Positions 16,806 to 25,085 are shown, counted from the first letter of the stretch. The stretch is DNA of 64,000 nt from Paenibacillus sp. cl123 (GCF_900101595.1 NZ_FMYY01000001.1:628585-692584); one strand, 5' to 3'. A program made the numbers and translations. The notes: generated by a model not told the origin, from the letters alone.

Positions 16806-17441
16806 TTATTCGACCGAGCGTTCGACCAGCCTTGCCGCTTTATCCCGAATCCAATCGAAATTTCCTGCGGCAATTTCCTTGAGATTAATCAACGAACCGC
16901 CGATGCCCACTCCATAACAGCCGAGCTTCATATAATCGCGGATATTGTCCTCCTGGACACCGCCCACAGCCATCATCGGAATGTGATTCAGGGGCCCCAT
17001 CAATTCTTTCATATAGTTGTAGCCGAGGCTGGCATTGGGGAAAACCTTGACGGCAGTCGCTCCCGCCTTGTACGCTCTAACGATCTCAGTCGGGGTCATC
17101 GCCCCCGGAAAGATCGGTAGTCCCCGCTTGCAAGCATAGTCGATGACCGCTTCATCCAGATTGGGCGTCACGAGGTAAGAAGCGCCTGCATCGAAAGCTC
17201 GACGGGCATCCTCCAGATCCAATACCGTTCCGGCCCCGATAAACATCTGCTCGCCGAGCTCCTCCTGCAGCCTCTCAATCATCGAGAGCGCCCCCGGGGT
17301 GTTCAGCGTAATCTCCATCACGGGGATGCCGCCTCTCAGCAACGCATCCGCTACCTGCCTAATATGCTTTTCCTCCACGCCTCTGACGATCGCCATAATT
17401 TTCACGGCCTTCAGCATCTGCACTCCCTGTTCCTTATTCAT
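16806..17441 (-). CDS. eda: KDPG/KHG aldolase
   Basis: A 211-residue class I aldolase that splits 2-keto-3-deoxy-6-phosphogluconate or 4-hydroxy-2-oxoglutarate. It has the motifs MAIVRGV, PVMEITLNTP (catalytic Glu), GAGTV, LVTPN, FPGAMTPTEI and AVKVFPN with the Schiff-base Lys. GGAGG precedes the ATG. It is not linked to a KDG kinase here. Confidence 0.92.
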   Translation of the reverse strand: MNKEQGVQMLKAVKIMAIVRGVEEKHIRQVADALLRGGIPVMEITLNTPGALSMIERLQEELGEQMFIGAGTVLDLEDARRAFDAGASYLVTPNLDEAVIDYACKRGLPIFPGAMTPTEIVRAYKAGATAVKVFPNASLGYNYMKELMGPLNHIPMMAVGGVQEDNIRDYMKLGCYGVGIGGSLINLKEIAAGNFDWIRDKAARLVERSVE

Positions 17442-17661
17442 ACTTCGCCTCCTGCAATAGTTGTTGTCATGCTTCTATTATACCTGTCCAGGAGTTGGAC
17501 GAACAGCGCGCTTCGACAAAAAAATGAGCGGCGGCAAGCATTTACGGGAATAGCTTGGACCTTTTTGGCGAAAAGTGTGTCAAAAAGACTCTTCCTTACC
17601 TATACTGTACTATCTCATAGGCATTCGTCTAGGAGCGAGGACATGACGGAGGTGAGAGCCC

Positions 17662-18108
17662 GTGGTGTGGTGGCAGTGGGGAGTAGCGTTTTGCATGGTC
17701 GCTTTTGTGGCGGCTTCGGTCTGTTTTGTCCGGTTTTTGCTCTATACCCATGCGTTATTACGGCTCGGTGAAACGTCAATCGATCGCTTGCAAAGACAGG
17801 CACTGCGCACAGCCAAGGAATCGGAGAAGATGATCGAAGCTTCGGTTCTACTGATTGATGATCTTCAGCAGAAGCTGGAGGCGCTGGATGCCTGGTTCCA
17901 AGCCGCGAACGAAGCCGGTGAAGCCGTGCGGCGGGCTACACGCTCTGTCAGCGTGATTTCCCAGACTGTTGAGGATACGGTCCAGGAAGCCAAGCGCGCG
18001 GTACATACCCGTCAGGATGCTGTAAACGACCTGATGGAGTGGACCATGAGAGGCATTACGCTCGCATCACGTTTCCAAGCTTCGAGACAACCCAAAACCA
18101 AGGAGTGA
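17662..18108 (+). CDS. YtxG-like DUF948 protein
   Basis: A 148-residue protein with one N-terminal membrane helix (WGVAFCMVAFVAASVCFVRF) followed by a long coiled-coil-like helix (LQRQALRTAKESEKMIEAS). This is the DUF948 layout of Bacillus YtxG, a general stress protein. GTG start with GGAGG 8 bases upstream. Its stop overlaps the binding site of ytxH 6 bases later, giving a ytxG-ytxH operon. Confidence 0.85.
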   Translation: MVWWQWGVAFCMVAFVAASVCFVRFLLYTHALLRLGETSIDRLQRQALRTAKESEKMIEASVLLIDDLQQKLEALDAWFQAANEAGEAVRRATRSVSVISQTVEDTVQEAKRAVHTRQDAVNDLMEWTMRGITLASRFQASRQPKTKE

Positions 18109-18114
18109 GCAGCC

Positions 18115-18573
18115 ATGGCAAATGAAAGCAAAGGGAAGGAATTTTTGGTCGGAGCGGTTGTCGGGAGCGTGTTGGGCGCTATCACGGCGCTGCTGCTGGC
18201 CCCCAAGTCGGGGAAAGAGCTTCGTTCGGATATTGCGGAAGGCTATCAGCAGGCCAGCGAGAAAACACAGCAGGTGGCCAGCGAGGTAGGAGAGAAGACG
18301 AAGCAGCTTGCCTCCGACGTCTCCGCCAGAACGAGCACCGCCGCCAAAACGATAACCCGCCAAACATCCGAATGGGCAGAGAAGGCCAAAGACTTCGCTA
18401 TTCAAGCCCGCGACGGGGTAAAGGCTTGGCGCAAATCCCATGAAGAGGAAGAGCTGGCCGAGGCTCCGGTTGCGGCTACGACGGCAGAGCCGGATGCGGA
18501 GATCGGTACTGATTCCGGGGCTGCCGTTCAATTGGCGGAAGCAAGCACGCAGCAGGACGTATTGATCAAATAA
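18115..18573 (+). CDS. ytxH: YtxH-domain stress protein
   Basis: A 152-residue protein with the YtxH signature near the N terminus (LVGAVVGSVLGAITALLLAP followed by KSGKELR), then a helical Ala/Lys/Glu region and an acidic Ala-rich tail. AAGGAGTGA, which includes the ytxG stop, is its binding site. In Bacillus the operon responds to general stress and sporulation sigma factors; no sigma-B promoter could be confirmed here. Confidence 0.88.
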   Translation: MANESKGKEFLVGAVVGSVLGAITALLLAPKSGKELRSDIAEGYQQASEKTQQVASEVGEKTKQLASDVSARTSTAAKTITRQTSEWAEKAKDFAIQARDGVKAWRKSHEEEELAEAPVAATTAEPDAEIGTDSGAAVQLAEASTQQDVLIK

Positions 18574-18587
18574 GCCAGCCTAAAAAG

Positions 18588-18634
18588 AAAGAAGCAAGGA
18601 CAGCCGGCGAAGAGCGGCATGTTCTTGCTTCTTT
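18588..18634. terminator. Bidirectional terminator between ytxH and the NAGPA gene
   Basis: AAAGAAGCAAG (18588-18598) pairs with CTTGCTTCTTT (18624-18634), with A and T tracts on both sides. Confidence 0.8.
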
Positions 18635-18637
18635 TAA

Positions 18638-19780
18638 TTACCACTTCGACGGATCGATCTTGGCTGGGTCAAGTCCTTGCCAGATGTTTGTAATCCGAGC
18701 GTTCTCCGGCTCTTCGAACACAAGCCACGCGGTAGGCAAATACCGCTCGCCATATTCGCTGGAAGGCTTGTTGACGATCTTGTCGTCCACAACGAGCACA
18801 CTGGAGGAGCCGCCGTCCAGGTTGGCCGCCGTAACGGCGCCGTGCTCCAGGAATATGTTCTGGATGTCGTATAAGGTAGCGCCGATGCTATGCGCCGGCT
18901 GCCGGCCGTCGATGATGGCGAACATGATGGTGCCGTCGGCCTTCTGCGCCATTGCGGTACGCGGGGCGATGCCCCAACCGTCGGCCTGATTTTTGATCAT
19001 GCCCACTCCGTTGACGATAAACTTCGGAGCGAAGGTGACCGCCTCCTGCACGCCCATGTCCATCAGCTGCTTAGGCGTATATTTGCCCGCGACCATCCGG
19101 CCTTCTTTATCTATGCCAACGATATGATTAGAAGTATTCATCGAGCCGTCATTGTAAAAGATCTTGCCGCCGGACATGACAAGCCCTGTCGGCTGGAAGC
19201 CGTTCCCCTTCCACTCGGGATCGACAAATCCTCCGGCATTGACGCCGGCCTTGGCCCCCAGCCGCTTCACCATGCTGGATACCTTCTCGCCCTTGCCAGC
19301 AGTGCCGGGAACGGCGATGCGCAGCATTTTGGGATCATGTACGATGAGCAGCTTGCCCTTGAAGTTCGTACCCTGGATATCCTCGATCTCGATCGCGGGT
19401 TTCTGCGCTTGGACGACGGCGGCCGGTTTTTCCTCCACGTTCACGAGCTCTTCCTTGTCCTTGACCTCGGAATACACATCAAACTGTGCCCAATAGCGGT
19501 TCACGCGCTTCTCCAGCTCTTCTTGACCTATCAGATATTGAGCCCAATGGCGATGCTGGGTCGTAATCAGAGTATCAGCCATCATAAAGCGCAGATCAGA
19601 GCCGGGTTTGGTGAGGAAAAACCAGCAGCTGAACGCTGTACCGAATAACAGGAGGAAGAAGACCGTGTAGTAAAATAGAGTCAGCAAAGCGGAGGAGCGG
19701 CGCTTGCGGGCGGATTTCTTGGGCCGCGACACGAGAGGCTTGGCCTGAACGCCGGTATTGCTTGGCACTCTTGAAGACAT
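18638..19780 (-). CDS. Membrane-anchored phosphodiester glycosidase (NAGPA/DUF2233) domain protein
   Basis: A 380-residue protein with a basic N terminus, one TM (LLTLFYYTVFFLLLFGTAFS), then an extracellular domain from ~170 with the NAGPA landmarks AGVNAGGFV, FAPKFIVNG, PRTAMAQK, IDGRQ and TAANLDGGSSS. Bacterial members are linked to exopolysaccharide and cell-wall sugar processing. AAAGGA precedes the ATG. It stands alone between two terminators. Confidence 0.85.
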   Translation of the reverse strand: MSSRVPSNTGVQAKPLVSRPKKSARKRRSSALLTLFYYTVFFLLLFGTAFSCWFFLTKPGSDLRFMMADTLITTQHRHWAQYLIGQEELEKRVNRYWAQFDVYSEVKDKEELVNVEEKPAAVVQAQKPAIEIEDIQGTNFKGKLLIVHDPKMLRIAVPGTAGKGEKVSSMVKRLGAKAGVNAGGFVDPEWKGNGFQPTGLVMSGGKIFYNDGSMNTSNHIVGIDKEGRMVAGKYTPKQLMDMGVQEAVTFAPKFIVNGVGMIKNQADGWGIAPRTAMAQKADGTIMFAIIDGRQPAHSIGATLYDIQNIFLEHGAVTAANLDGGSSSVLVVDDKIVNKPSSEYGERYLPTAWLVFEEPENARITNIWQGLDPAKIDPSKW

Positions 19781-19855
19781 GATTCCAATCCTTTCCCTTA
19801 TAAACTAAAACTGTTTGGTTGAATCATCAAGTTTGCAGCTACACCGTATACAACG

Positions 19856-19893
19856 AAAAAAAAGAGGAAAGGTTGCAGTACGCACCTTGTCCT
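19856..19893 (-). terminator. Terminator of the Agr-like island's downstream end
   Basis: On the minus strand, GAGGACAAGGT pairs with ACCTTTCCTC and is followed by eight T residues, just after the LytTR-GGDEF-EAL stop. Confidence 0.85.
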
Positions 19894-21702
19894 CTAGTTC
19901 AGATACAGCTGCTTGTTGTTCTGGATCATATATTCGAACTCCTGAGCGGGCATCGGCTTACTGAACACATAACCTTGAATCTCATCGCAGCCCTGCGAGA
20001 TCAGAAATTGCAGCTGGTCCTGCGTTTCGACACCTTCCGCCAGAGACTTGATCTTGAGCCTGTGGCTCATCGCGATGAGAGCCGTCACAATTGCTGCATT
20101 GTCTTCATCGGACGTAACGTCGCGAATGAAGGATTGGTCGATCTTAAGGGTATGAACACGGAATCGCTTCAGATAGCTGAGCGAGGAGTAGCCGGTTCCG
20201 AAATCGTCGATGGAGATGCGCACCCCAAGCTCCTTCAGCTTATGCATGGTGTCGAGGATATAAGGAATATTATTCATGGCGATATTTTCTGTAATCTCCA
20301 GGCACAGCTGATCGGCAGACAATTCGGATTCCTGAAGAGCATCCATCACGACCTGTACGAAGTTCATCTGATGGAACTGGATGGCCGAGATATTCACGGA
20401 CACGACTAGGGGCGGATGTCCCAACAGCTGCCATTCCCGGTTCTGCTTGCATGCCTGCCTGAGCACCCAATTGCCGATAGGCACGATCAAGCCGGTTTCT
20501 TCGGCCAGCGGGATGAATTCCCCCGGAGATACCATACCCCATTGAGGATGATGCCAGCGAACCAAGGCTTCCATGCCAAAAACCGAACCGTTTTTCAAAT
20601 CGACGATCGGCTGGTAATACACGACAAATTCACCTCGTTCGAGCGCTTTGCGGAGGTGGATCTCAAGGTTCAGTCGATGCATGGAGCGCTTATTCATATC
20701 CGGGTGGTAATAATGAAACGAGTTGCCTCCCTTCTCCTTGGAGCGGTACATCGCGATATCGGCATTTTTAAGGAGAGTATCTACCTCAAGTCCATCTTGG
20801 GGATATAAGCTGATGCCGATGCTTGCCGTCACGAACAGCTCCTGTTCTTCAAGCACGAAAGGTTCCTTCAATAGCTCGGGAATCCCTTCGGCAAAGCGCG
20901 CGGCTTCTTCCGTATGGGCAATATTTGTAAGCAATATAATGAACTCGTCCCCGCCGAAGCGAGCTACGATATCTTTGTCGTCCACATAGCCTTGCAGCTT
21001 CTGGGCCAGGCGCTTCAACAACTGGTCGCCTACATGATGCCCGAGTGTATCGTTAATGACCTTGAAGCGGTCGAGGTCGAAAAAGATGACGGCCATCTTG
21101 CTGCCACTTCGTTCAGCTTCGGCGAAGCAGGCTTTCAGCTTCTCATCGAACATCAGACGGTTAGGCAGATTTGTCAAGGCGTCATGGTACGCCATGTGCT
21201 GGATTTTCTCTTCCGCGCGTTTGCGCTCATTAACAGCCCGGATCGTGGCATAGGACCTAAGCAGCTGGTAATCATTCGTTTCGCTGATAATCCGGGAAAA
21301 TAGTTCCTCGTATATTTCGGGATTATGGCCCATAGCCGAGCTGTCGGCAGTACGGATCAATTGTAGAGCATTGTCGAGATGTTCTCTGTGAATACGAGCG
21401 GCAGATGCCGTCTTGGAACGGTTGCCATGGTCGTTGCTGAGGTAAAGTACGCCTTTCCTGGAGTCGTACTCCTTAACATGATTCATGTTAACGATATTGG
21501 CGCTGTCTAATTGTCGAAATCCGTCCTCGAATAGCCACTCTTCTAAGTTGTCAAAGGAGAAGTCCAGGTAATATTGTTCGTCTTGAGTGTGAATGATAAT
21601 TTCCCGATCGCGTATGCGATCGATCTTCACAACATCATTGGCATCAATAATAAGAACCTCGGAACCTCTCTTACCGTCGCGAGTAACGGGAATTTTCTGC
21701 AT
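19894..21702 (-). CDS. LytTR-GGDEF-EAL fusion protein (c-di-GMP turnover)
   Basis: A 602-residue soluble protein. Residues ~20-115 form a LytTR-type domain (GFRQLDSANIVNMNHVKEYD). Residues ~170-335 are a GGDEF domain with intact GGDEF at 250-254 but no RxxD inhibitory site (DDKD instead of R..D). Residues ~345-590 are an EAL domain with EAL, NIS, TEN, DDFGTGYSS, KID and EGVE all present, so it should degrade c-di-GMP. LytTR usually binds DNA and is the AgrA output domain; finding it on a c-di-GMP enzyme is unusual. It lies 71 bases downstream of the AgrD-like gene with no clear terminator between, so it is probably in the same operon. Net activity (synthesis or breakdown) cannot be told. Confidence 0.9.
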   Translation of the reverse strand: MQKIPVTRDGKRGSEVLIIDANDVVKIDRIRDREIIIHTQDEQYYLDFSFDNLEEWLFEDGFRQLDSANIVNMNHVKEYDSRKGVLYLSNDHGNRSKTASAARIHREHLDNALQLIRTADSSAMGHNPEIYEELFSRIISETNDYQLLRSYATIRAVNERKRAEEKIQHMAYHDALTNLPNRLMFDEKLKACFAEAERSGSKMAVIFFDLDRFKVINDTLGHHVGDQLLKRLAQKLQGYVDDKDIVARFGGDEFIILLTNIAHTEEAARFAEGIPELLKEPFVLEEQELFVTASIGISLYPQDGLEVDTLLKNADIAMYRSKEKGGNSFHYYHPDMNKRSMHRLNLEIHLRKALERGEFVVYYQPIVDLKNGSVFGMEALVRWHHPQWGMVSPGEFIPLAEETGLIVPIGNWVLRQACKQNREWQLLGHPPLVVSVNISAIQFHQMNFVQVVMDALQESELSADQLCLEITENIAMNNIPYILDTMHKLKELGVRISIDDFGTGYSSLSYLKRFRVHTLKIDQSFIRDVTSDEDNAAIVTALIAMSHRLKIKSLAEGVETQDQLQFLISQGCDEIQGYVFSKPMPAQEFEYMIQNNKQLYLN

Positions 21703-21729
21703 ACAAGATCAGCTCCATGATGAAGATTC

Positions 21730-21754
21730 GGCTGACAAGCAGAGCCTGTCAGCC
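21730..21754 (-). promoter_or_regulatory. Intercistronic RNA hairpin between agrD-like and the LytTR-GGDEF-EAL gene
   Basis: On the minus strand GGCTGACA pairs with TGTCAGCC around a 9-base loop that can itself pair GC/GC. There is no T tract, so it is not a typical terminator. It ends ~27 bases before the start codon and may set the relative output of the peptide and c-di-GMP genes. Confidence 0.45.
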
Positions 21755-21773
21755 TTGGACGTAATAACGAACA

Positions 21774-21896
21774 TTATTTTTTGAGAAGTTCTGCTGGGGT
21801 TTCTGGGCGATGACCTAAGACAGAGTTAGTGCCTACAAATAATGCTGCCACAGCAACAAGGATAGTGTTAGCAACAATAGCGAGCTTTGTCTTCAC
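21774..21896 (-). CDS. agrD: AgrD-like autoinducing peptide precursor (40 aa), Ser-type
   Basis: A GTG-started 40-residue precursor overlapping the agrB stop by GTGA, with AGGAGG (inside agrB) 9 bases upstream. Residues 1-22 are a basic-then-hydrophobic leader (KTKLAIVANTILVAVAALFV). Then come TNSVLGH (23-29) and the charged tail RPETPAELLKK (30-40). The PExPxEL tail is the hallmark of Firmicute AgrD precursors. There is no Cys; Ser25 could close a lactone, as in some staphylococcal peptides, giving a five-residue ring Ser-Val-Leu-Gly-His. The exact ends of the mature peptide are inference. Confidence 0.82.
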   Translation of the reverse strand: MKTKLAIVANTILVAVAALFVGTNSVLGHRPETPAELLKK

Positions 21897-22462
21897 AAAG
21901 TAACCCTCCTTTCTAAGTAGTCTAAGAAGTAATAGGCAACCTTTGTAGTTAGGAACGCTTGAATTAAAAATATTGCGGCTAAAACCGAAGATTCAAAGTA
22001 AAGATTTGATAAAACTACCAGTCCAGAAATTACTTTAAGCAGAGGATAGTAAGACTTTGGAATCCTACTGATACCTTCAATACCGTTAGGAGCAGTTATT
22101 AACACAATTATAAATGCTAGGAGTGTTAGAACTAATCCAAGGGTATGAAAATCGAAATTAACATGGCTTGAGACAATAATAACAAAAGTAGAAAAAATAC
22201 AGCATCCAAGTGATGAACTTAAATGTAGTCCTCCACTAAAATACCTTAAGATCAAAAATCCAGTAATTGATAGCATTGTGGAAACCAGGTTTCCGGTAAT
22301 AAGAGAAAACAATAATGCTATAACAATTGCAGCTAGTAAATTAATAGATAAGCTTAATGAATAGAATAAAACCTGCTCAGAACTAGCATTGGGGTTATGA
22401 GATCTTATCAATTGAGCTAAATAAAGAGCGGAGCGGTCAATGATATTTCTTCTATTATTCAT
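21893..22462 (-). CDS. agrB: AgrB-family peptide-processing membrane protease
   Basis: A 189-residue, multi-pass cysteine protease that cuts and cyclises AgrD. The catalytic pair is visible in RYFSGGLHLSSSLGCC: His80 and Cys87 are 7 residues apart, as in staphylococcal AgrB (H77/C84). It overlaps the upstream sensor-like gene by ATGA and the downstream peptide gene by GTGA, so three genes are translationally coupled. AT-rich compared with the flanks. Confidence 0.93.
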   Translation of the reverse strand: MNNRRNIIDRSALYLAQLIRSHNPNASSEQVLFYSLSLSINLLAAIVIALLFSLITGNLVSTMLSITGFLILRYFSGGLHLSSSLGCCIFSTFVIIVSSHVNFDFHTLGLVLTLLAFIIVLITAPNGIEGISRIPKSYYPLLKVISGLVVLSNLYFESSVLAAIFLIQAFLTTKVAYYFLDYLERRVTL

Positions 22463-23121
22463 CTTTTTTTCTCAAGTCGTTCTCTGCGTTCTTTCCATAG
22501 TTTTTTATTATGTTTATATGAAAGAAAAATAGCAAGAACCAGTATTATACTTATGATTGATGGGATTAAAAGGTTGTAACTGGAATTATTATTCACAGAG
22601 TAAGTAGCAAATTGTATTAACATTACTGAAATAACTAAAATGGCGGATAAATAAAAATTGTAACCTTTTAGAGAATCCTGCATGGTAAAGTGAAATCCAA
22701 TTTTTCTCCGTTGTAAAAAAGCAGTAAGCAACAACAGTACGACGGTAGTTGGTAGCTGAACATAGTAATAATGGTCCATAATATAATTAAGCGAAGCGAT
22801 TTTCAAAGAAGTTTCGATATAAAGAATTAGAGCCTCGATAGCGCCTGATGTTAAGACGCCTATGATAACTACTAAAAAAGAAAATATTAAGGGGAGTCTG
22901 AAAAACAACATGAGTAAAATCATTTCGACAGTAAAAGTAGGTAATAATGCAAAATCACTCTGAATATGACGAATATAGATATAAACTACAGACATAGCGG
23001 TTGCAATAAATAAAATTTTATGCAGTGAATACCTGATGGGCAACCTAAAAGCAGAGAGTGTTAGTAATAAAATCGCTATGTATTCGATAAGAAAAAACGG
23101 AAACTCATTCCAGGAACTCAT
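22459..23121 (-). CDS. AgrC-like membrane sensor domain lacking a kinase
   Basis: A 220-residue protein with six to seven hydrophobic segments and a short basic tail (KHNKKLWKERRERLEKKR) where AgrC would continue into its kinase. It has RRKIGFHFT after the fifth segment, matching RxGFSF in the six paralogues at 24.4-28.0 kb. ATG at 23121 chosen because AAGGAGG lies ~12 bases before it. First gene of the coupled sensor-agrB-agrD unit. Direct sequence similarity to AgrC cannot be tested here; the call rests on topology, position and length. Confidence 0.7.
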   Translation of the reverse strand: MSSWNEFPFFLIEYIAILLLTLSAFRLPIRYSLHKILFIATAMSVVYIYIRHIQSDFALLPTFTVEMILLMLFFRLPLIFSFLVVIIGVLTSGAIEALILYIETSLKIASLNYIMDHYYYVQLPTTVVLLLLTAFLQRRKIGFHFTMQDSLKGYNFYLSAILVISVMLIQFATYSVNNNSSYNLLIPSIISIILVLAIFLSYKHNKKLWKERRERLEKKR

Positions 23122-23163
23122 CGCTGTTTGTTCTCCTCCTTGAGGAAATACCATAAAGAATGC

Positions 23164-23229
23164 TTCGACAAAAACTTTAATTTAAGTTTAATACACAAAG
23201 TTTAGGGACACAAGCAGAAAGTTGTCGAA
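23164..23229 (-). promoter_or_regulatory. Promoter of the agr-like operon flanked by inverted Spo0A-type boxes
   Basis: On the minus strand a -35 TTGTGT (23208-23213) and -10 TAAACT (23185-23190) are 17 bases apart. TTCGACAA (plus strand 23164-23171) and TTGTCGAA (23222-23229), both matching the 0A box TGTCGAA, lie on either side: one upstream of the -35 and one just after the expected start. This placement is compatible with control by Spo0A. Confidence 0.5.
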
Positions 23230-23246
23230 TTAACTTTTCTCTTCTT

Positions 23247-23843
23247 TTAACTTCTAATAGTTAAGGACACTAGACCGATTATATTTATAAAAATGTGAGT
23301 GATAATTGGAACGGCTAGGGTATTTGATTTTTTATATAAAAAGCAAAATATCATTCCGACAACAAGAAAGGAAATAAAGCGAGTTAGATTAAAATGATAT
23401 GCAGCATAAATAGATGAGGAGATTAGTGAGCTGGTCCAAAAGGGGAGCTTGCTCATCATACTTAAAAGGATTTTTCTGAAAACTACTTCTTCTATAAGGG
23501 CTCCGGTAACAATATATACAGGCATAATAACATATTGTACGCTTGCCAGTTCTGCTGAAGTCATTTCAAAGCCGAAAAGTAATGTAAACAAAGCTTGTGT
23601 GACAACACAATAAGTTATTCCTCTTCCTACCCAGCCATACAAAGTGCTGGATTTTAAAAGATTTAGATCATAGGCTTTTAAATCTTTAATTGAAAGGAGG
23701 ATGATACTAACCGTCACTAGCATGGGAATAAGAGTAGCTAAATATTTATTTCCAAAGGAAGCATTAGGAAATGCTCCAACAAAAAAAATAAACAAGATCA
23801 ATAAGTGGTTTTTATGAAACGAGCGTGAATTTTTTTCTGTCAT
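23247..23843 (-). CDS. CPBP-family intramembrane metalloprotease (Abi-like)
   Basis: A 198-residue multi-pass membrane protein with the CPBP motifs in order: EEVVFRKI (the EExxxR glutamates), YAAYHFN (metal His) and HIFINIIG (second His). Family members mature lipidated proteins or, next to peptide-signal genes, act as bacteriocin self-immunity or peptide-processing proteases. It lies on the same strand just before the sensor-agrB-agrD operon and may trim the exported peptide. No ideal binding site was seen before the ATG. Confidence 0.85.
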   Translation of the reverse strand: MTEKNSRSFHKNHLLILFIFFVGAFPNASFGNKYLATLIPMLVTVSIILLSIKDLKAYDLNLLKSSTLYGWVGRGITYCVVTQALFTLLFGFEMTSAELASVQYVIMPVYIVTGALIEEVVFRKILLSMMSKLPFWTSSLISSSIYAAYHFNLTRFISFLVVGMIFCFLYKKSNTLAVPIITHIFINIIGLVSLTIRS

Positions 23844-24139
23844 TCGTAACCTCTGAGTTAAAGAGCCAAGTTTAAGTGTACTATCTTGCTTGAAGGTTAA
23901 TTTTAGTAAAGGAGATAAACAACTTGTACAGAAAATGAAGTTAGTTTAAAAAGGATGTTAATGATGGATCATTTACCACTTAAATAAGGGCATTGTATTA
24001 GGTTCGAGAATCCTCCTTACCATCTTAAATTATATCTTCATAGATTACCCAATTATCATATCCTCATACAGCTATTCTATAAGAGTGGTAAAAGAAAAGA
24101 AATAGGTTTTTCTAAAAATTTTTTTATAATTACTACTAA

Positions 24140-24205
24140 TCATTGACATTTTGTTGTATATACATTACAATTTTTTTGTTTTTTTTTTCTAAATATGATG
24201 ATCAT
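24140..24205 (-). CDS. Possible 21-residue Cys-containing peptide
   Basis: In the very AT-rich 520-base gap between the CPBP gene and the sensor array, an ATG has AAGGGAG 8 bases upstream. It encodes a short basic peptide with two cysteines (QKNCNVYTTKCQ at the end, after a Lys-rich stretch). It could be a signal or toxin-like peptide or a chance frame. The remainder of 23844-24364 shows no other supportable gene; 24121-24180 has only 10 G/C in 60 bases. Confidence 0.3.
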   Translation of the reverse strand: MIIIFRKKKQKNCNVYTTKCQ

Positions 24206-24364
24206 TAACTTAGCTCCCTTCTTACTTAGAATAAATATATTGCTACAAAAAAGTTGTCTGATTTGATGTTGACAATCCATATAAATGTTCTAAAGTTTAT
24301 GTCACTTTATTAACCTTTTTGAGAGTTGAAAACACCTCCCTAACTAAGGGGTCTCATATTTAGC

Positions 24365-25000
24365 CTAATAATTCTCTTTTTTTAGGAAAAAACTAATAAT
24401 ACCTACTAAACAAAATAAAAGTACACACGTAACTAAGGTGATTATCGATAAATCAAAAAAAAGCAACACACTTATTGAAGAAGTAGTAATTATAGAAGTA
24501 ATAAATAGCAATCTTTCTCTTTTGTTTGTAGAAATACTAGTTACAATCAGTGGATGAAAGAGGGAAAAACCGAATCGGGTCCGGCTCAAAACATAACATG
24601 ATATCCACCCAATTCCTCCAATAATAATCAATGGCGATAGAAGTGACTCTTTAATTATTGTTATAAGTTCTATTTTTTGGGAGTAACTCATCACGATAAA
24701 CAAAATATGCTCAAGAATCACGTAATAAGCGTAGGATATTAAAGTAACCGACAGGGAGTGAAATGCTTTAAACCTAAAAATAAAAAGTAAACAAATAAAA
24801 AATAAAATGGGTTGCAACGTGGTAATTAAAAATAGTTGTTTGCTTAATTGAATATAATATGTCGCCGTACCCATTATTATGGAACTAATTAAGAGTGATA
24901 CAAGATACGGTTTGATTTTATATCTTGAAAGAACTAAACAGAAAACGAATTGAGAAGGCCATCCCCACGCAATTGTAAGTATGTAAATCCAAATTGTCAT
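24365..25000 (-). CDS. Kinase-less AgrC-like sensor paralogue, copy 1 (most divergent)
   Basis: A 211-residue protein with six to seven hydrophobic segments, in the same order as its upstream neighbours: TLQPILF in the third segment, FRFKAFHSLSV leading the fourth, RTRFGFSL after the fifth, and a short Lys-rich end. It is the most divergent and most AT-rich copy. The SExxxN motif of the others is replaced (LEHILF), and its start lacks a good binding site. It may be decaying or specialised. Confidence 0.6.
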   Translation of the reverse strand: MTIWIYILTIAWGWPSQFVFCLVLSRYKIKPYLVSLLISSIIMGTATYYIQLSKQLFLITTLQPILFFICLLFIFRFKAFHSLSVTLISYAYYVILEHILFIVMSYSQKIELITIIKESLLSPLIIIGGIGWISCYVLSRTRFGFSLFHPLIVTSISTNKRERLLFITSIITTSSISVLLFFDLSIITLVTCVLLFCLVGIISFFLKKENY

Positions 25001-25056
25001 ACATTCTTCGAGATAGTCGATACCACGCAGGATAATGCTTCTCGAATCCTCCCTTT

Positions 25057-25085
25057 CATTTAAACATTCGATAAAGTTATGTCAA
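25057..25085 (-). promoter_or_regulatory. Candidate promoter before sensor copy 1
   Basis: On the minus strand TTGACA (25080-25085) and TAAATG (25057-25062) are 17 bases apart. The 177-base gap between copies 1 and 2 has no other feature except a GGGAGGATTC stretch not followed by a usable start codon. Confidence 0.4.
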
